Counted from the first letter of the stretch, positions 31,389 through 40,599 are shown. The stretch is 50,579 nucleotides of DNA from Halanaerobium sp051746665 (GCA_051746665.1 JBNJFG010000008.1:1-50579), one strand, 5' to 3'. Translations and numbers: made by a program. The notes: generated by a model from the letters alone, not told the origin.

Positions 31389-31463
31389 GTGTTACTGTTA
31401 AATCAGGCAAAAGCCGGTTAGATAGAATGAGTTTGAATTACTTTCTATCTAATCGGCTTTTTC
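31389..31463 (+). promoter_or_regulatory. RAT site and overlapping terminator upstream of ptsG
   Basis: The RAT core at 31389-31409 (GTGTTACTG...ATCAGGCA) is the GlcT-type target and reaches to within 3 nt of a 16-bp terminator: AGCCGGTTAGATAGAA (31412-31427) with TTCTATCTAATCGGCT (31443-31458), one GU pair, then five T. A folded RAT bound by the antiterminator would hinder formation of this terminator. No clear separate promoter was found between 31358 and 31389; a weak TTGAAT at 31347 is the best candidate. Confidence 0.88.
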
Positions 31464-31518
31464 TATTATATATATCTTTATATAAATATCATTATAATAA
31501 AAAGGGAGGAATTTTTAA

Positions 31519-32964
31519 ATGAAAGGTTTTAAGAAATTACAAAAAGTTGGTAAGGCTTTAATGACCCCAGTTTCAGTATTACCTGCTGCTGGTATTTTAG
31601 TAGCAATTGGTAGATTGCTGCAGGAACAAAGTGGTTTAATTTACGATGTTGGTGATGTAATGTTTAACAGTGGGATTGCTATTTTTGAGCAGTTACCTCT
31701 TATTTTTGCTCTGGGTGTAGCGATTGGTTTTGCTGGAGATGCTGTTGCTGCCCTGGCTGCTGGAGTTGGTTTTACAGTATATGCAAAGGTACTTGATGTT
31801 ATGGCAGGAATAATAAATATTTCTGAAAAAACAGGTGGCAATGTTGAAGCAATTAATACCGGTGTTTTTGGTGGTATTATTATAGGAATAATTGCTTCAC
31901 AGATGTATAAAAAGTTTCACAGCACTGAGCTGCCTCCATACTTAGGTTTTTTTGCTGGGAAAAGATTAGTTCCTATAGTAACAGCGGCTAGTTCTGTTTT
32001 AGCAGGAGTGCTTTTATCATTTATCTGGCCTCCAATTCAAATTCAAATTAATGAGTTTGCACGTTTTGCAATGAACTCATCGATTGGACCAGCTTTATAT
32101 GCTGCTGGTAAGAGAGCTTTAATACCTGTTGGTTTACATCATGTTTATTATCCACCATTTTTATATGAATTTGGACGTTTCACCACAGAAGCAGGTCAGG
32201 TCTTAAGAGGAGAAACAGCTAGATTTTTTGCTGGAGATCCAACTGCAGGTCGTTTTATGGCAGCTGAATTTCCACTAATGTTATTTGCACTACCATCCGC
32301 CTGTCTTGCAATGTATTTAAGAGCTAAAAACAAGGTTAAAGTTGCAGGTATGTTAACTACTGCTGCAATTACTTCTTTCTTAACTGGAATCACAGAACCG
32401 ATTGAGTTCTTATTTATCTTTGTGGCACCACCACTGTACTTATTTCATGTAGTAGGTGGATTTATTTCCGGACTTTTAACTAACTATTTTGGTATTAGAA
32501 TTGGTTACACTTTCTCTGCTAGTGCTATTGATTATGTTTTAAGCTTATCTAATTTAGGTAATCCAATGATGTTCTGGTTAGTTGTTGGTCCTATAATGGC
32601 AGTCTTATATTTTACAGTTTTCTATTTCACCATTCCACTTTTCGATTTTGAAACTCCTGGAAGAGGTAGTGATGCTCAAGAATCAGAAACAGAAACAGAA
32701 TCAGCAAAAGAAGCATCAAAAAATGTAAGCAAAGATCAAAAAGCAGCAAATGTTCTGGCTGCATTAGGTGGTGCTGAAAACTTAGAAAGTGTAGATGCTT
32801 GTATAACAAGATTGAGGCTAGAAGTTGTAGATAATACAGTTGTAGACGAAAAAGAGTTAAAAAAGTTAGGAGCATCTGGAGTAATGAAATCTGGTAGTAG
32901 TGTACAGGTAGTTTTTGGTCCAGAATCTGATGCTTTAAAAGATAAAATTAAAAATATAATGTAA
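31519..32964 (+). CDS. ptsG: PTS system glucose-type IICB component
   Basis: It imports and phosphorylates glucose or a related sugar. The 481-aa protein starts KLQKVGKALMTPVSVLPAAGIL and has ELPPYLGFFAGKRLVPI, LIPVGLHHVYYPPFLYEFG (the PtsG-like HHxYYPP segment), FALPSACLAMY and TGITEPIEFLF. A linker (about 375-405) precedes the IIB domain with phosphocysteine C428 in DACITRLRLEV. ATG 31519 follows GGGAGG. It is controlled by the RAT/terminator leader. It is a paralogue of the GlcNAc IICB at 27779; both lack IIA, which is encoded next. Confidence 0.92.
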   Translation: MKGFKKLQKVGKALMTPVSVLPAAGILVAIGRLLQEQSGLIYDVGDVMFNSGIAIFEQLPLIFALGVAIGFAGDAVAALAAGVGFTVYAKVLDVMAGIINISEKTGGNVEAINTGVFGGIIIGIIASQMYKKFHSTELPPYLGFFAGKRLVPIVTAASSVLAGVLLSFIWPPIQIQINEFARFAMNSSIGPALYAAGKRALIPVGLHHVYYPPFLYEFGRFTTEAGQVLRGETARFFAGDPTAGRFMAAEFPLMLFALPSACLAMYLRAKNKVKVAGMLTTAAITSFLTGITEPIEFLFIFVAPPLYLFHVVGGFISGLLTNYFGIRIGYTFSASAIDYVLSLSNLGNPMMFWLVVGPIMAVLYFTVFYFTIPLFDFETPGRGSDAQESETETESAKEASKNVSKDQKAANVLAALGGAENLESVDACITRLRLEVVDNTVVDEKELKKLGASGVMKSGSSVQVVFGPESDALKDKIKNIM

Positions 32965-33039
32965 ATAAAACAGTCTTTATTTAATTAAGCTGTAAAAACT
33001 AAAGAAAATGTATTATAATAGATTAGAGGAGGAGATTTA

Positions 33040-33519
33040 ATGTTTAATATTTTTAAGAAAAAAGAAGAATATCTAGCTGCACCATTTGCTGGAGAAGTTA
33101 CTGACTTGCAGCAGGTACCAGATGATGCTTTTGCTCAAAAAATGCTTGGAGATGGTTTTGCTATCACTCCTGAAGAAAATGTTGTTAAGTCACCATGTGC
33201 TGGAGAAATTGTACAAATTTTTTCTACAGGTCATGCAGTTGGGATACAAACCAAAAAAGGGCTAGAAGTATTAGTTCATATTGGTATAGATACTGTAAAA
33301 TTAGATGGAGAAGGATTTGAAAAATTAGTTAAAAACGGTGATGAAGTTGAGGTAGGTACTCCTCTAATTGAAGTAGATTTAGATTTTATTAAAGAAAATG
33401 CTCCATCTATTGCAACTCCAGTTATTATTACTAATATGGAGAAAGTTAAAAATTTAGAAGTTGTAAAAAAAGGAAAAGTAACAGCTGGAACTAAAGTACT
33501 TAAAGTAGAATTAGCATAA
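33040..33519 (+). CDS. crr: PTS glucose-family IIA component
   Basis: A 159-aa IIA-Glc family phosphocarrier, accepting phosphate from HPr and passing it to IIB. The active-site histidine is in LVHIGIDTV (H80), with the second, stabilising histidine in FSTGHAVG (about residue 65). The N-terminal APFAGEV and DGFAITP segments are typical. ATG 33040 follows GGAGGAG. A TATAAT (33014-33019) lies upstream, but its -35 is poor, so cotranscription with ptsG is equally likely. It can serve both IICB proteins. A terminator follows. Confidence 0.95.
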   Translation: MFNIFKKKEEYLAAPFAGEVTDLQQVPDDAFAQKMLGDGFAITPEENVVKSPCAGEIVQIFSTGHAVGIQTKKGLEVLVHIGIDTVKLDGEGFEKLVKNGDEVEVGTPLIEVDLDFIKENAPSIATPVIITNMEKVKNLEVVKKGKVTAGTKVLKVELA

Positions 33520-33552
33520 TTTAAATAAATTAAATAATGAATTACCAAGCAG

Positions 33553-33583
33553 GGGAAATAACTCATAGGTTATTTCCCTTTTT
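33553..33583 (+). terminator. Rho-independent terminator after the IIA gene
   Basis: GGGAAATAAC (33553-33562) pairs perfectly with GTTATTTCCC (33569-33578), 6-nt loop, then five T. Confidence 0.93.
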
Positions 33584-33598
33584 ATATTTAACTAAATT

Positions 33599-33607
33599 TG
33601 ATATAAT
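33599..33607 (+). promoter_or_regulatory. Extended -10 promoter for the proBAC genes
   Basis: TGATATAAT (33599-33607), a perfect extended -10; the -35 position is only T-rich. Predicted start near 33614, about 40 nt before proB. Confidence 0.55.
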
Positions 33608-33654
33608 AAACAAAACACTTTTTATTTTATTATTAAAGACAGGATGGTTAAATA

Positions 33655-34791
33655 ATGAGATTTAAACGAATTGTAGTTAAAGTTGGCAGCAGTACATTAA
33701 GCAATCAAAATGGGAAACTTAATTTTAGTCAAATTGATGCTTTGAGCAGACAGCTGATTGATTTAAAAAATCAGGGAAGAGAGATAATATTGGTTAGTTC
33801 TGGAGCTGTGGCGGCTGGTATGGGTGAGCTTGGTTATTCCAAAAAACCAACATCTATTCCGGAGCAGCAAGCTTGTGCAGCTGTTGGTCAGGGGCTTTTA
33901 GTTGGTATTTATAACAAATTTTTTAGAGAATATGGAGCCAAAGGTGCGCAAATTTTATTAACTTCAAGTGATTTAGAAAATAGAAATCGTTATTTAAATG
34001 CTTTTAATACATTAAAAACTTTAATTGACTATGGTGTTATTCCGGTAATTAACGAAAATGACACAGTAGTTACTAATGAGATTAAAGTAGGTGATAATGA
34101 TACCCTAGCAGCCAGAGTTTCTGGTTTGGTAGAAGCTGATTTATTGGTTAATCTTTCTGATGTTCCTGGTCTTTATAATGGGAATCCTAAAGCAGAAAAT
34201 AAAAATTTGAAATTAATTTCAAAAGTTGAAAATATAACAGAAGAAATTGAGAAAATGGCCTGTGGTAAAGGCAGCAAAGTTGGCACAGGTGGTATGGAGA
34301 CAAAAATAGAGGCTGCTAAAATTGCTGTGAATTCTGGTGTTCAAATGATCATTGGGCCTGGGAAGGATAAAAATTCACTTCTTCTTTTAGTAGAAATGGC
34401 CGAAAATAATAAATTTAACTTAGGTACTACTTTCTTAACCAAAAAAGATAGACTATCTAAAAGAAAACAGTGGCTAAATTTTAATCTGCCCCCAATGGGC
34501 AAAATAATAGTAGATCAGGGAGCTGCTGAAGCTTTAATTAAAAGAGGAAAAAGCTTACTGCCAGGAGGAATTGTTAATTCAACCGGAGAATTTAACAGTG
34601 GAGATCCGGTAACTATCAGTGATGGTAGTCAAGATATTGGAAAAGGAATAGTAAATTATAGTTCTGATGAGATTGAAAAAATAAAAGGTGCTCATTCAAA
34701 TGAAATTGGAAATATTCTTGGGTATTTTAATAAAAGCGAAGTGATCCACAGGGATAATATGGTAATAGGAGGAGATAAAGATGAGTATTAG
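33655..34791 (+). CDS. proB: Glutamate 5-kinase
   Basis: First step of proline synthesis, phosphorylating glutamate. The 378-aa protein has an amino-acid-kinase domain (about 1-255: VVKVGSSTLS, VSSGAVAAGMGELGY, NENDTV, VGDNDTLAARV, GTGGMETKIEAAKIA) and a C-terminal PUA domain (about 275-365). ATG 33655. It overlaps proA by 11 nt. Feedback inhibition by proline is usual for this family. In a salt-adapted organism it would also supply proline as an osmolyte; that is inference. Confidence 0.96.
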   Translation: MRFKRIVVKVGSSTLSNQNGKLNFSQIDALSRQLIDLKNQGREIILVSSGAVAAGMGELGYSKKPTSIPEQQACAAVGQGLLVGIYNKFFREYGAKGAQILLTSSDLENRNRYLNAFNTLKTLIDYGVIPVINENDTVVTNEIKVGDNDTLAARVSGLVEADLLVNLSDVPGLYNGNPKAENKNLKLISKVENITEEIEKMACGKGSKVGTGGMETKIEAAKIAVNSGVQMIIGPGKDKNSLLLLVEMAENNKFNLGTTFLTKKDRLSKRKQWLNFNLPPMGKIIVDQGAAEALIKRGKSLLPGGIVNSTGEFNSGDPVTISDGSQDIGKGIVNYSSDEIEKIKGAHSNEIGNILGYFNKSEVIHRDNMVIGGDKDEY

Positions 34792-36037
34792 AGAAGAATT
34801 AATTTCACAGGCAGATGCAGCTAAAAAAGCAGCACGACAGCTTGCAAAAGCAGGCACTAATGAAAAAAATAAAGCCCTAAATTTAATTGCTGATAAGCTG
34901 ATTGAGAGACAGGATGAAATATTAGAAAACAACGGAAAAGATATGCAGCAGGGTAGAGAAAATGATTTGAGTCGTGCTTTATTAGATCGACTTCAATTAA
35001 CAGAGGCAAGGATTGAAGGGATGGCCCAGGGACTTCGAGATGTGGCCTTTCAAGATGATCCGATTGGTGAGGTGCCTGAGATGTGGAAAAGGCCTAATGG
35101 ACTGCAGATTGGCAAAATTAGAGTTCCCTTAGGTGTAATAGGCATTATTTACGAAGCGAGGCCAAATGTAACAGTTGATGTTGCTGGTTTATGCTTAAAG
35201 TCAGGAAATACAGTTATTTTACGTGGTGGCTCAAATGCTTTTAATTCAAATCAAATTTTAACTAATATTATTCAGGATGGACTTCGAGAAGCTGGACTCC
35301 CTAGAGAAGCTGTACAGCTAATTTCTACAACTGATCGTAAAGCTGTAGATATATTATTTACTTTAAATGATTATTTAGATGTTTTAATTCCTAGAGGTGG
35401 AGCAGCTTTGATTCAAAAAGTAGTTAACGAATCTAAAGTACCTGTAATCGAAACAGGTGTAGGTAATTGTCATGTTTATGTAAACAAAGATGCAGATTTA
35501 ACTAAAGCTAAAAAAATAACTTTTAATGCAAAATATTCTAGACCAGCAGTCTGTAATGCAGCTGAAAGTCTTTTAGTTGATCAAGAAATTGCAGAAGAAT
35601 TTTTGCCTGAAATGGCCAGGATTTTTGCAGAAAGTGATGTGGAGTTAAGAGGCTGTGAAAAGACGAGAAAAATTGTGCCTAAAGTAAAGGAAGCTGTGGA
35701 AGAAGATTATGCAACCGAGTATTTAGATTATATTATGTCAGTAAAAGTTGTAGAAAATTATGAAGAAGCTGTAGAGCATATCTATCAATATGGGACCAAA
35801 CATTCAGAAGCAATTGTTACTGAAAATTATACAACTGCTAGAGCATTTTTGGATGATATTGATGCAGCTGCAGTTTATGTAAATGCTTCGACCCGTTTTA
35901 CTGATGGGGGCCAATTTGGATTAGGAGCAGAAACTGGAATTAGTACTCAGAAACTTCATGCTAGAGGTCCAATGGGGCTTAAAGAATTAACTACTACTAA
36001 ATATATTATCATGGGTGATGGACAGATTAGAGAATAA
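34781..36037 (+). CDS. proA: Glutamate-5-semialdehyde dehydrogenase
   Basis: ProA reduces glutamyl-5-phosphate with NADPH to the semialdehyde. The 418-aa protein has LGVIGIIYEARPNVTVD, LILRGG-like ILRGGSNAFNSN, the catalytic cysteine in RPAVCNAAESLLV (C258) and the C-terminal STRFTDGGQFGLGAETGIST plus LHARGPMGLKELTT. ATG 34781 lies inside the end of proB behind AGGAGG, so the two are coupled, as befits the unstable intermediate passed between the enzymes. Confidence 0.97.
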   Translation: MSIREELISQADAAKKAARQLAKAGTNEKNKALNLIADKLIERQDEILENNGKDMQQGRENDLSRALLDRLQLTEARIEGMAQGLRDVAFQDDPIGEVPEMWKRPNGLQIGKIRVPLGVIGIIYEARPNVTVDVAGLCLKSGNTVILRGGSNAFNSNQILTNIIQDGLREAGLPREAVQLISTTDRKAVDILFTLNDYLDVLIPRGGAALIQKVVNESKVPVIETGVGNCHVYVNKDADLTKAKKITFNAKYSRPAVCNAAESLLVDQEIAEEFLPEMARIFAESDVELRGCEKTRKIVPKVKEAVEEDYATEYLDYIMSVKVVENYEEAVEHIYQYGTKHSEAIVTENYTTARAFLDDIDAAAVYVNASTRFTDGGQFGLGAETGISTQKLHARGPMGLKELTTTKYIIMGDGQIRE

Positions 36038-36055
36038 GTTGAGGAGGCACTAGAA

Positions 36056-36859
36056 ATGAAATTAGCAATTATAGGTCTGGGGAATATGGGGCAGGCTATT
36101 TTAAGTGGGATATTAAAGAGTAATATTCTTGATGCTGATCAGATTATAGCTGCAGATAAAAAATTTGCAGATTCTAATTTTAAGCTTGAGGATCAGTTTT
36201 CAGAAATAACTATTACGACTGATAATCAAAAAGCTGTCAGGGAGGCAGATTATATCATTCTGGCAGTTAAACCACAAATAATAGAATTTGTATTAGACGA
36301 TATTAAAGATGCTGCTGCTTCTAAAGTTATAATTTCAATTGCGGCTGGTGTAAACACGAGAAGTATATCTCAATATTTTACTACTAATGCAAAAATCATT
36401 AGAGTTATGCCAAATACCCCAGCCCTGGTTGCTGAAGGGATGAGTGTTCTTTATTATTCCAATTTGGTTGAGGCAGATGAAAAGGCTTTTGTCGAGAAAA
36501 TATTTAATTCTTTCGGTGAAACTGCAGAAGTCAAAGAAAGTGATATGGATGCAGTGACTGGACTCAGTGGTAGTGGACCAGCTTTTGTATATATTTTTAT
36601 AGAAGCTCTGGCTGATGCAGGTGTTTTAAAAGGTCTTGATCGAAACACCGCTTTAAAGCTGGCAGCTCAAACTGTAAAAGGTGGTGCAGAGATGGTTTTA
36701 AGCTCAGGCACTCATCCGGCAGCGTTAAAAGATAGGGTTTGTTCACCTGCTGGAACTACGATTGCTGGTGTTGCAGAATTGGAAAAAAATACTTTTAGAT
36801 CAGCTGTAATTAAAGCTGTTCAAAAATCGGCTGAGCGCTCTGAGGAGCTGGGGAAATAG
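36056..36859 (+). CDS. proC: Pyrroline-5-carboxylate reductase
   Basis: Last step of proline synthesis, reducing P5C with NAD(P)H. The 267-aa protein has the Rossmann motif IGLGNMGQAI at the N-terminus, AVKPQ, VISIAAGV, the conserved RVMPNTPALV and the C-terminal DAVTGLSGSGPAFVY and SPAGTTIAGVAELE. ATG 36056 follows GAGGAGG. With proB and proA it completes the whole pathway in one operon. Its stop abuts tsaE, so the t6A genes may be cotranscribed. Confidence 0.97.
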   Translation: MKLAIIGLGNMGQAILSGILKSNILDADQIIAADKKFADSNFKLEDQFSEITITTDNQKAVREADYIILAVKPQIIEFVLDDIKDAAASKVIISIAAGVNTRSISQYFTTNAKIIRVMPNTPALVAEGMSVLYYSNLVEADEKAFVEKIFNSFGETAEVKESDMDAVTGLSGSGPAFVYIFIEALADAGVLKGLDRNTALKLAAQTVKGGAEMVLSSGTHPAALKDRVCSPAGTTIAGVAELEKNTFRSAVIKAVQKSAERSEELGK

Positions 36860-37330
36860 ATGGATAAGAATTATTCAACAATTACAGAATCACCAATTGA
36901 AACTGCAGCTTTTGGCAAAAAATTAGCAGAAATGATTGATGTTCCTGCTTTAATACTATTAAAAGGAGAGCTCGGAACAGGTAAAACTTTAATCACTAAA
37001 GCTGCAGTGGCTGCGTTAGGATATCAAGGAGATGTAACAAGTCCTACTTTTAATCTGGTTCAGGAATATCAGGCTCAGGTAGAAATTATTCATATGGATC
37101 TTTATCGTTTGGATAGAAGTGAAGAATTATTAGAAATAGGATTTGAAGACTATTTAAATAGAGATGCAGTTATCTTTATAGAATGGCCGGAACTTGCTTT
37201 ATCTCTAATTCCGGCTGATTTTATTTTTATAAATATAAAAAAATTATCAAATAATCAAAGAAAAATAACTGTTCAGGGTGAAGGAAAGATGAGCAGCTTA
37301 TTGATAGAAAGGTTGAATCAAGAATGTTAA
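36860..37330 (+). CDS. tsaE: tRNA t6A biosynthesis ATPase TsaE
   Basis: TsaE is the ATPase that helps the TsaB-TsaD complex modify A37 of ANN-decoding tRNAs with threonylcarbamoyl groups. The 156-aa protein has Walker A GELGTGKTLI (about 35-44), SPTFNLVQEY, the MDLYRL segment and the Walker-B-like IFIEWPE. ATG 36860 starts on the base after the proC stop. It overlaps tsaB by 7 nt. Confidence 0.94.
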   Translation: MDKNYSTITESPIETAAFGKKLAEMIDVPALILLKGELGTGKTLITKAAVAALGYQGDVTSPTFNLVQEYQAQVEIIHMDLYRLDRSEELLEIGFEDYLNRDAVIFIEWPELALSLIPADFIFINIKKLSNNQRKITVQGEGKMSSLLIERLNQEC

Positions 37331-38037
37331 TTTTAGGAATTGATACTTCTACAGATAATTTAGGACTGGCTTTAATGGAAAATAATCAACTTAAAGGTGA
37401 ATATAATTTAAGTTTAAAAAGAAGACATAGTGAAAAACTACTACCATTGCTAGAACAAATATTTATTCTGTTAGAAATTAAGCCAGAAGATTTAGATGCT
37501 GTAGCTGTTTCAATTGGACCTGGTTCTTTTACTGGCTTACGAATTGGAATTACTACAGCAAAAATATTGGGTAGGATTTTCAAGATACCTGTTAAAGGAA
37601 TATCTACTTTAGAAATAATGGCAGCTGGAATTGAATCAAATTATATACTACCAATTCTTGATGCTAGGCGTCAAAGAGTATATTATTCTTTTTATCAATC
37701 CAACTTTAAAAATAATAATTATTTATTAAAAGAAATTTTGGGAGCAGCCAGTGCCCGAATTTCAGAAATGCCAGATATATTAAATGATTTCAAAAATGAA
37801 GAGATCACTGTTATTGGTGAAAAAACAAGAGAAGTTAGTGAAATTTTAAAAGAGAACAAATTTTTTATAAAAGAATGTGCAGCAGAAAAAAACATACCCA
37901 GAGCGGCTGTTTTAGCACGCCTTGGTAGAGATTATATCAGTTTAGGACAGGAAGATAATATTTATGAGTTGAAACCTGCCTATCTAAAAAAGCCGCAGGC
38001 GGAAATAGACTGGCAGCAAAAATATCGTAATAATTAA
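37324..38037 (+). CDS. tsaB: t6A complex subunit TsaB
   Basis: TsaB is a non-catalytic, ASKHA-fold partner of TsaD. The 237-aa protein has the typical start LGIDTSTDNLGLALM, RRHSEKLLPLLEQI, the central SIGPGSFTGLRIGITTAK and LDARRQRVYYSFY. It lacks the metal-binding HxxxH pair of TsaD, as expected. ATG 37324 overlaps tsaE. Usually rimI lies between tsaB and tsaD; here it is absent and tsaD follows directly. Confidence 0.94.
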   Translation: MLILGIDTSTDNLGLALMENNQLKGEYNLSLKRRHSEKLLPLLEQIFILLEIKPEDLDAVAVSIGPGSFTGLRIGITTAKILGRIFKIPVKGISTLEIMAAGIESNYILPILDARRQRVYYSFYQSNFKNNNYLLKEILGAASARISEMPDILNDFKNEEITVIGEKTREVSEILKENKFFIKECAAEKNIPRAAVLARLGRDYISLGQEDNIYELKPAYLKKPQAEIDWQQKYRNN

Positions 38038-38053
38038 TATGGGAGTGGAAAAA

Positions 38054-39091
38054 GTGGAGTTTGAAGGTAAAATCAAAGATGAAAAAGAAGATATTTATAT
38101 ATTGGCACTTGAAAGTTCTTGTGATGAGACAGCTGCTTCAGTTAATAAAAATGGACTAGAGGTATTGTCAAATGTTGTTTCTTCGCAGGTTGATTTACAC
38201 AAAAAATTTGGGGGAGTAGTACCAGAAATAGCTTCTCGAAAGCATTTGGAATTATTGCTCCCGGTAATTGATCAGGCTTTAACTGAGGCTGGAATTGACT
38301 TTAAAGATTTGGATGCTGTTGCCTCGACTTATGGCCCGGGACTAGTCGGTGGTCTATTAGTTACTTTAACTGCTGCTAAAACTATATCTCTTTCCTTAAA
38401 TATTCCTTTAATTGGTGTTAATCATATTGCTGGTCATATTTATGCCAATTTTATTGAAAATCCAGAAATTAAAAAACCGCTGCTCTGTTTAACAATTTCG
38501 GGGGGGCATACAGATTTATTATATTTTGAAAATTTAAGAGGCTATAAAATTTTAGGGAGAACAATAGATGATGCTGCAGGAGAGGCTTTTGATAAGATAT
38601 CACGGTTTATAGGTCTTGGTTATCCAGGTGGACCTGCAATAGAAAAAGCAGCTCTTTCTGGTAATAAAAATGCAATAGATTTTCCGCGGGCTGATTTAGG
38701 AGATAGTTATAATTTTAGTTTTAGCGGTTTAAAAACTTCAGTTATGAATTATGTCAATAATGAAAAGCAGCGTGGAAATGAAATTGATAAAAATGACTTG
38801 GCTGCCAGTTTTCAAGAAGCAGTTGTTGATAGTTTAGCTTCTAACCTGATTAAAGCAGTAAAAGAGTATCAGGTGCAGAGTGTTGTTCTTTCAGGAGGAG
38901 TAGCAGCCAATCAAAGGCTTAGAGAAGTTATAGGGGAAAGACTTGCTAAACACAAATTAGAATTATATTATCCTCCCATCGAGTTATGTACTGACAATGC
39001 GGCAATGATTGGAGCAGTTGCTTATTATCAATATCTTGATCATGATTTTGCACCTTTAAGTATCAGTGCTGATCCGGCTTTAAAATTGTAG
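38054..39091 (+). CDS. tsaD: tRNA N6-adenosine threonylcarbamoyltransferase TsaD
   Basis: TsaD transfers the threonylcarbamoyl group to A37. From GTG 38054 the protein has 345 aa with LALESSCDETAASV, SRKHLELLLP, STYGPGLVGGLLVTLTAAK, the metal-binding HIAGHIYANF, SGGHTDLLYF and LSGGVAANQRLRE, and a terminal PPIELCTDNAAMIGA. An in-frame ATG 38039 would give five more residues, but it has no SD. GTG 38054 is 8 nt after GGGAG and is preferred. It is followed 10 nt later by a radical SAM gene. Confidence 0.95.
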   Translation: MEFEGKIKDEKEDIYILALESSCDETAASVNKNGLEVLSNVVSSQVDLHKKFGGVVPEIASRKHLELLLPVIDQALTEAGIDFKDLDAVASTYGPGLVGGLLVTLTAAKTISLSLNIPLIGVNHIAGHIYANFIENPEIKKPLLCLTISGGHTDLLYFENLRGYKILGRTIDDAAGEAFDKISRFIGLGYPGGPAIEKAALSGNKNAIDFPRADLGDSYNFSFSGLKTSVMNYVNNEKQRGNEIDKNDLAASFQEAVVDSLASNLIKAVKEYQVQSVVLSGGVAANQRLREVIGERLAKHKLELYYPPIELCTDNAAMIGAVAYYQYLDHDFAPLSISADPALKL

Positions 39092-39101
39092 GTGATAAAA
39101 A

Positions 39102-40454
39102 ATGAAAAATAAAAGAAGTAGAGAAGAAATAATCTTTAAGACAGTTAAAGAGGATAATATTTTACCTATAACTTCAATTTGTAAATTGAACTGTATTTTC
39201 TGCAGTCATAAAAATAATCCACCAGAAGTCGAAACCTACAGTTTTGGCCACTTAAACTTTGAGTTTATTAAAACTATGATTGAATTTTTGGATCCAGAAC
39301 AGCCTGTTTTCATTGGGGAATCTGCTAGTAAAATTATCGAAGGGGAGCCTTTTGTACATCCAGATATCTATAAAATTTTGGAATATTTAAGACAGCGTTG
39401 GCCTCAAATTGAAATTAAAATAACCAGCAGTGGTTCATTTATCGAGCTGGAAAAGATAGGATTTTTAAAAAAATTAAAGCCTTTAGAATTGAATATTTCA
39501 CTGAATGGCCCGGATCCTGAGGAACGGGTTTTTTTAATGAATGATTCTCAACCTGATAATGTTTTCAAACTACTGCCTGAATTAAAAAAGAATCAGATTA
39601 GTTTCGAAGCTAGTATTGTATCAATGCATCATCTTAGGGGTTTTGATTATTTAAAAAAAAGCTTTGATTTTTTAGAAAAATTTTCTCCCCAAAGTTTGAG
39701 AATTTTTCTGGCAGGATTTAGTGATTATGCAGATCAAGATTTAGCTGTTGATTCAAGTGAATATTATAGATTAAACAGTTTTATTAATAAACAGAAAATT
39801 AATTATTCCTATCCAATTATTATTGAGCCCCAGCTAATTTCATCATTATCTGCAGAAGTTAATAATGTTACTGCTAATTCAGCTGCAGCTGCTGCTAATT
39901 TAAAAAGTGGTGATCTGATTTTAAAAGTTAATAAAAAGATAGTAAAAAGTCGAGTAGATGCTTTTTATAAAATTAAATCAGCTAAAAATCCTAAAATTAA
40001 ATTGAGGCGGGGAGAAAAAATAATAAATACTGTTATCAAGAAAGAAGAAAATACAAGTTCAGGTTTAATTATGTCTTATGATTTAAGTTTAAATCAAATA
40101 AATGAATTAAAAGCTTATGCGGAAGCAAGCAAAAAAGATAAAAAAAATAATGAAACATTTATTATTTCATCTCAGCTTGCCTATCTCTTTTTTAAAAAAA
40201 TGTTAAATCCCTATTTAAATTCAAATTATAGTTTGAAGTTGGTTAAGGCAAAAAATTATTTTTTTGGAGGTTCAATAGTTGCAGCTGGTTTACTCTGTAA
40301 TCAAGATTTAATCAAAACAATAGAAGCAGAAAATTTAGAAGTGAATAGGATACTTTTACCAGAAATAATTTATGATTATTATGGAAATGATCTGCTGGGA
40401 GAGCATTATAGTGAGCTTGAAGATTATTTTAAAGCAGAAGTTATATTGATCTAA
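39102..40454 (+). CDS. Radical SAM protein with internal PDZ domain and DUF512-like C-terminus
   Basis: A 450-aa protein. The SAM-cluster cysteines are in CKLNCIFC (C27, C31, C34), followed by a partial TIM barrel to about 240 (FIGESASKIIEG, TSSGSFIELE, LNISLNGPDP). A PDZ-like domain spans about 250-315 (AAAANLKSGDLILKVNKK, KIKLRRGEKIINTVI). The C-terminus (about 325-450), with FFGGSIVAAGLLCNQDLI and NRILLPEIIYDYYG, resembles the DUF512 region of a poorly known radical SAM family, where the PDZ domain normally comes first. Substrate unknown. ATG 39102 follows AGGTGA. It may be cotranscribed with tsaD. Confidence 0.72.
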   Translation: MKNKRSREEIIFKTVKEDNILPITSICKLNCIFCSHKNNPPEVETYSFGHLNFEFIKTMIEFLDPEQPVFIGESASKIIEGEPFVHPDIYKILEYLRQRWPQIEIKITSSGSFIELEKIGFLKKLKPLELNISLNGPDPEERVFLMNDSQPDNVFKLLPELKKNQISFEASIVSMHHLRGFDYLKKSFDFLEKFSPQSLRIFLAGFSDYADQDLAVDSSEYYRLNSFINKQKINYSYPIIIEPQLISSLSAEVNNVTANSAAAAANLKSGDLILKVNKKIVKSRVDAFYKIKSAKNPKIKLRRGEKIINTVIKKEENTSSGLIMSYDLSLNQINELKAYAEASKKDKKNNETFIISSQLAYLFFKKMLNPYLNSNYSLKLVKAKNYFFGGSIVAAGLLCNQDLIKTIEAENLEVNRILLPEIIYDYYGNDLLGEHYSELEDYFKAEVILI

Positions 40455-40570
40455 TTTTTATTTTTGACACTTGGAGATAATAATTTAATGTTAATTAGAT
40501 AATAAGAGACTTAATCAGTTTTAATCAACAATAATAGCTTTTAATGACGTTTAAAGGCGATTTAAAGTGT

Positions 40571-40599
40571 TTGATTTTCCTTTCTGACTTAGATATTAT
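40571..40599 (+). promoter_or_regulatory. Promoter of groES-groEL
   Basis: TTGATT (40571-40576), 17 nt, TATTAT (40594-40599). The start would be near 40606, just upstream of the CIRCE operator. The preceding stretch from 40455 holds no recognisable gene or clear terminator. Confidence 0.75.
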
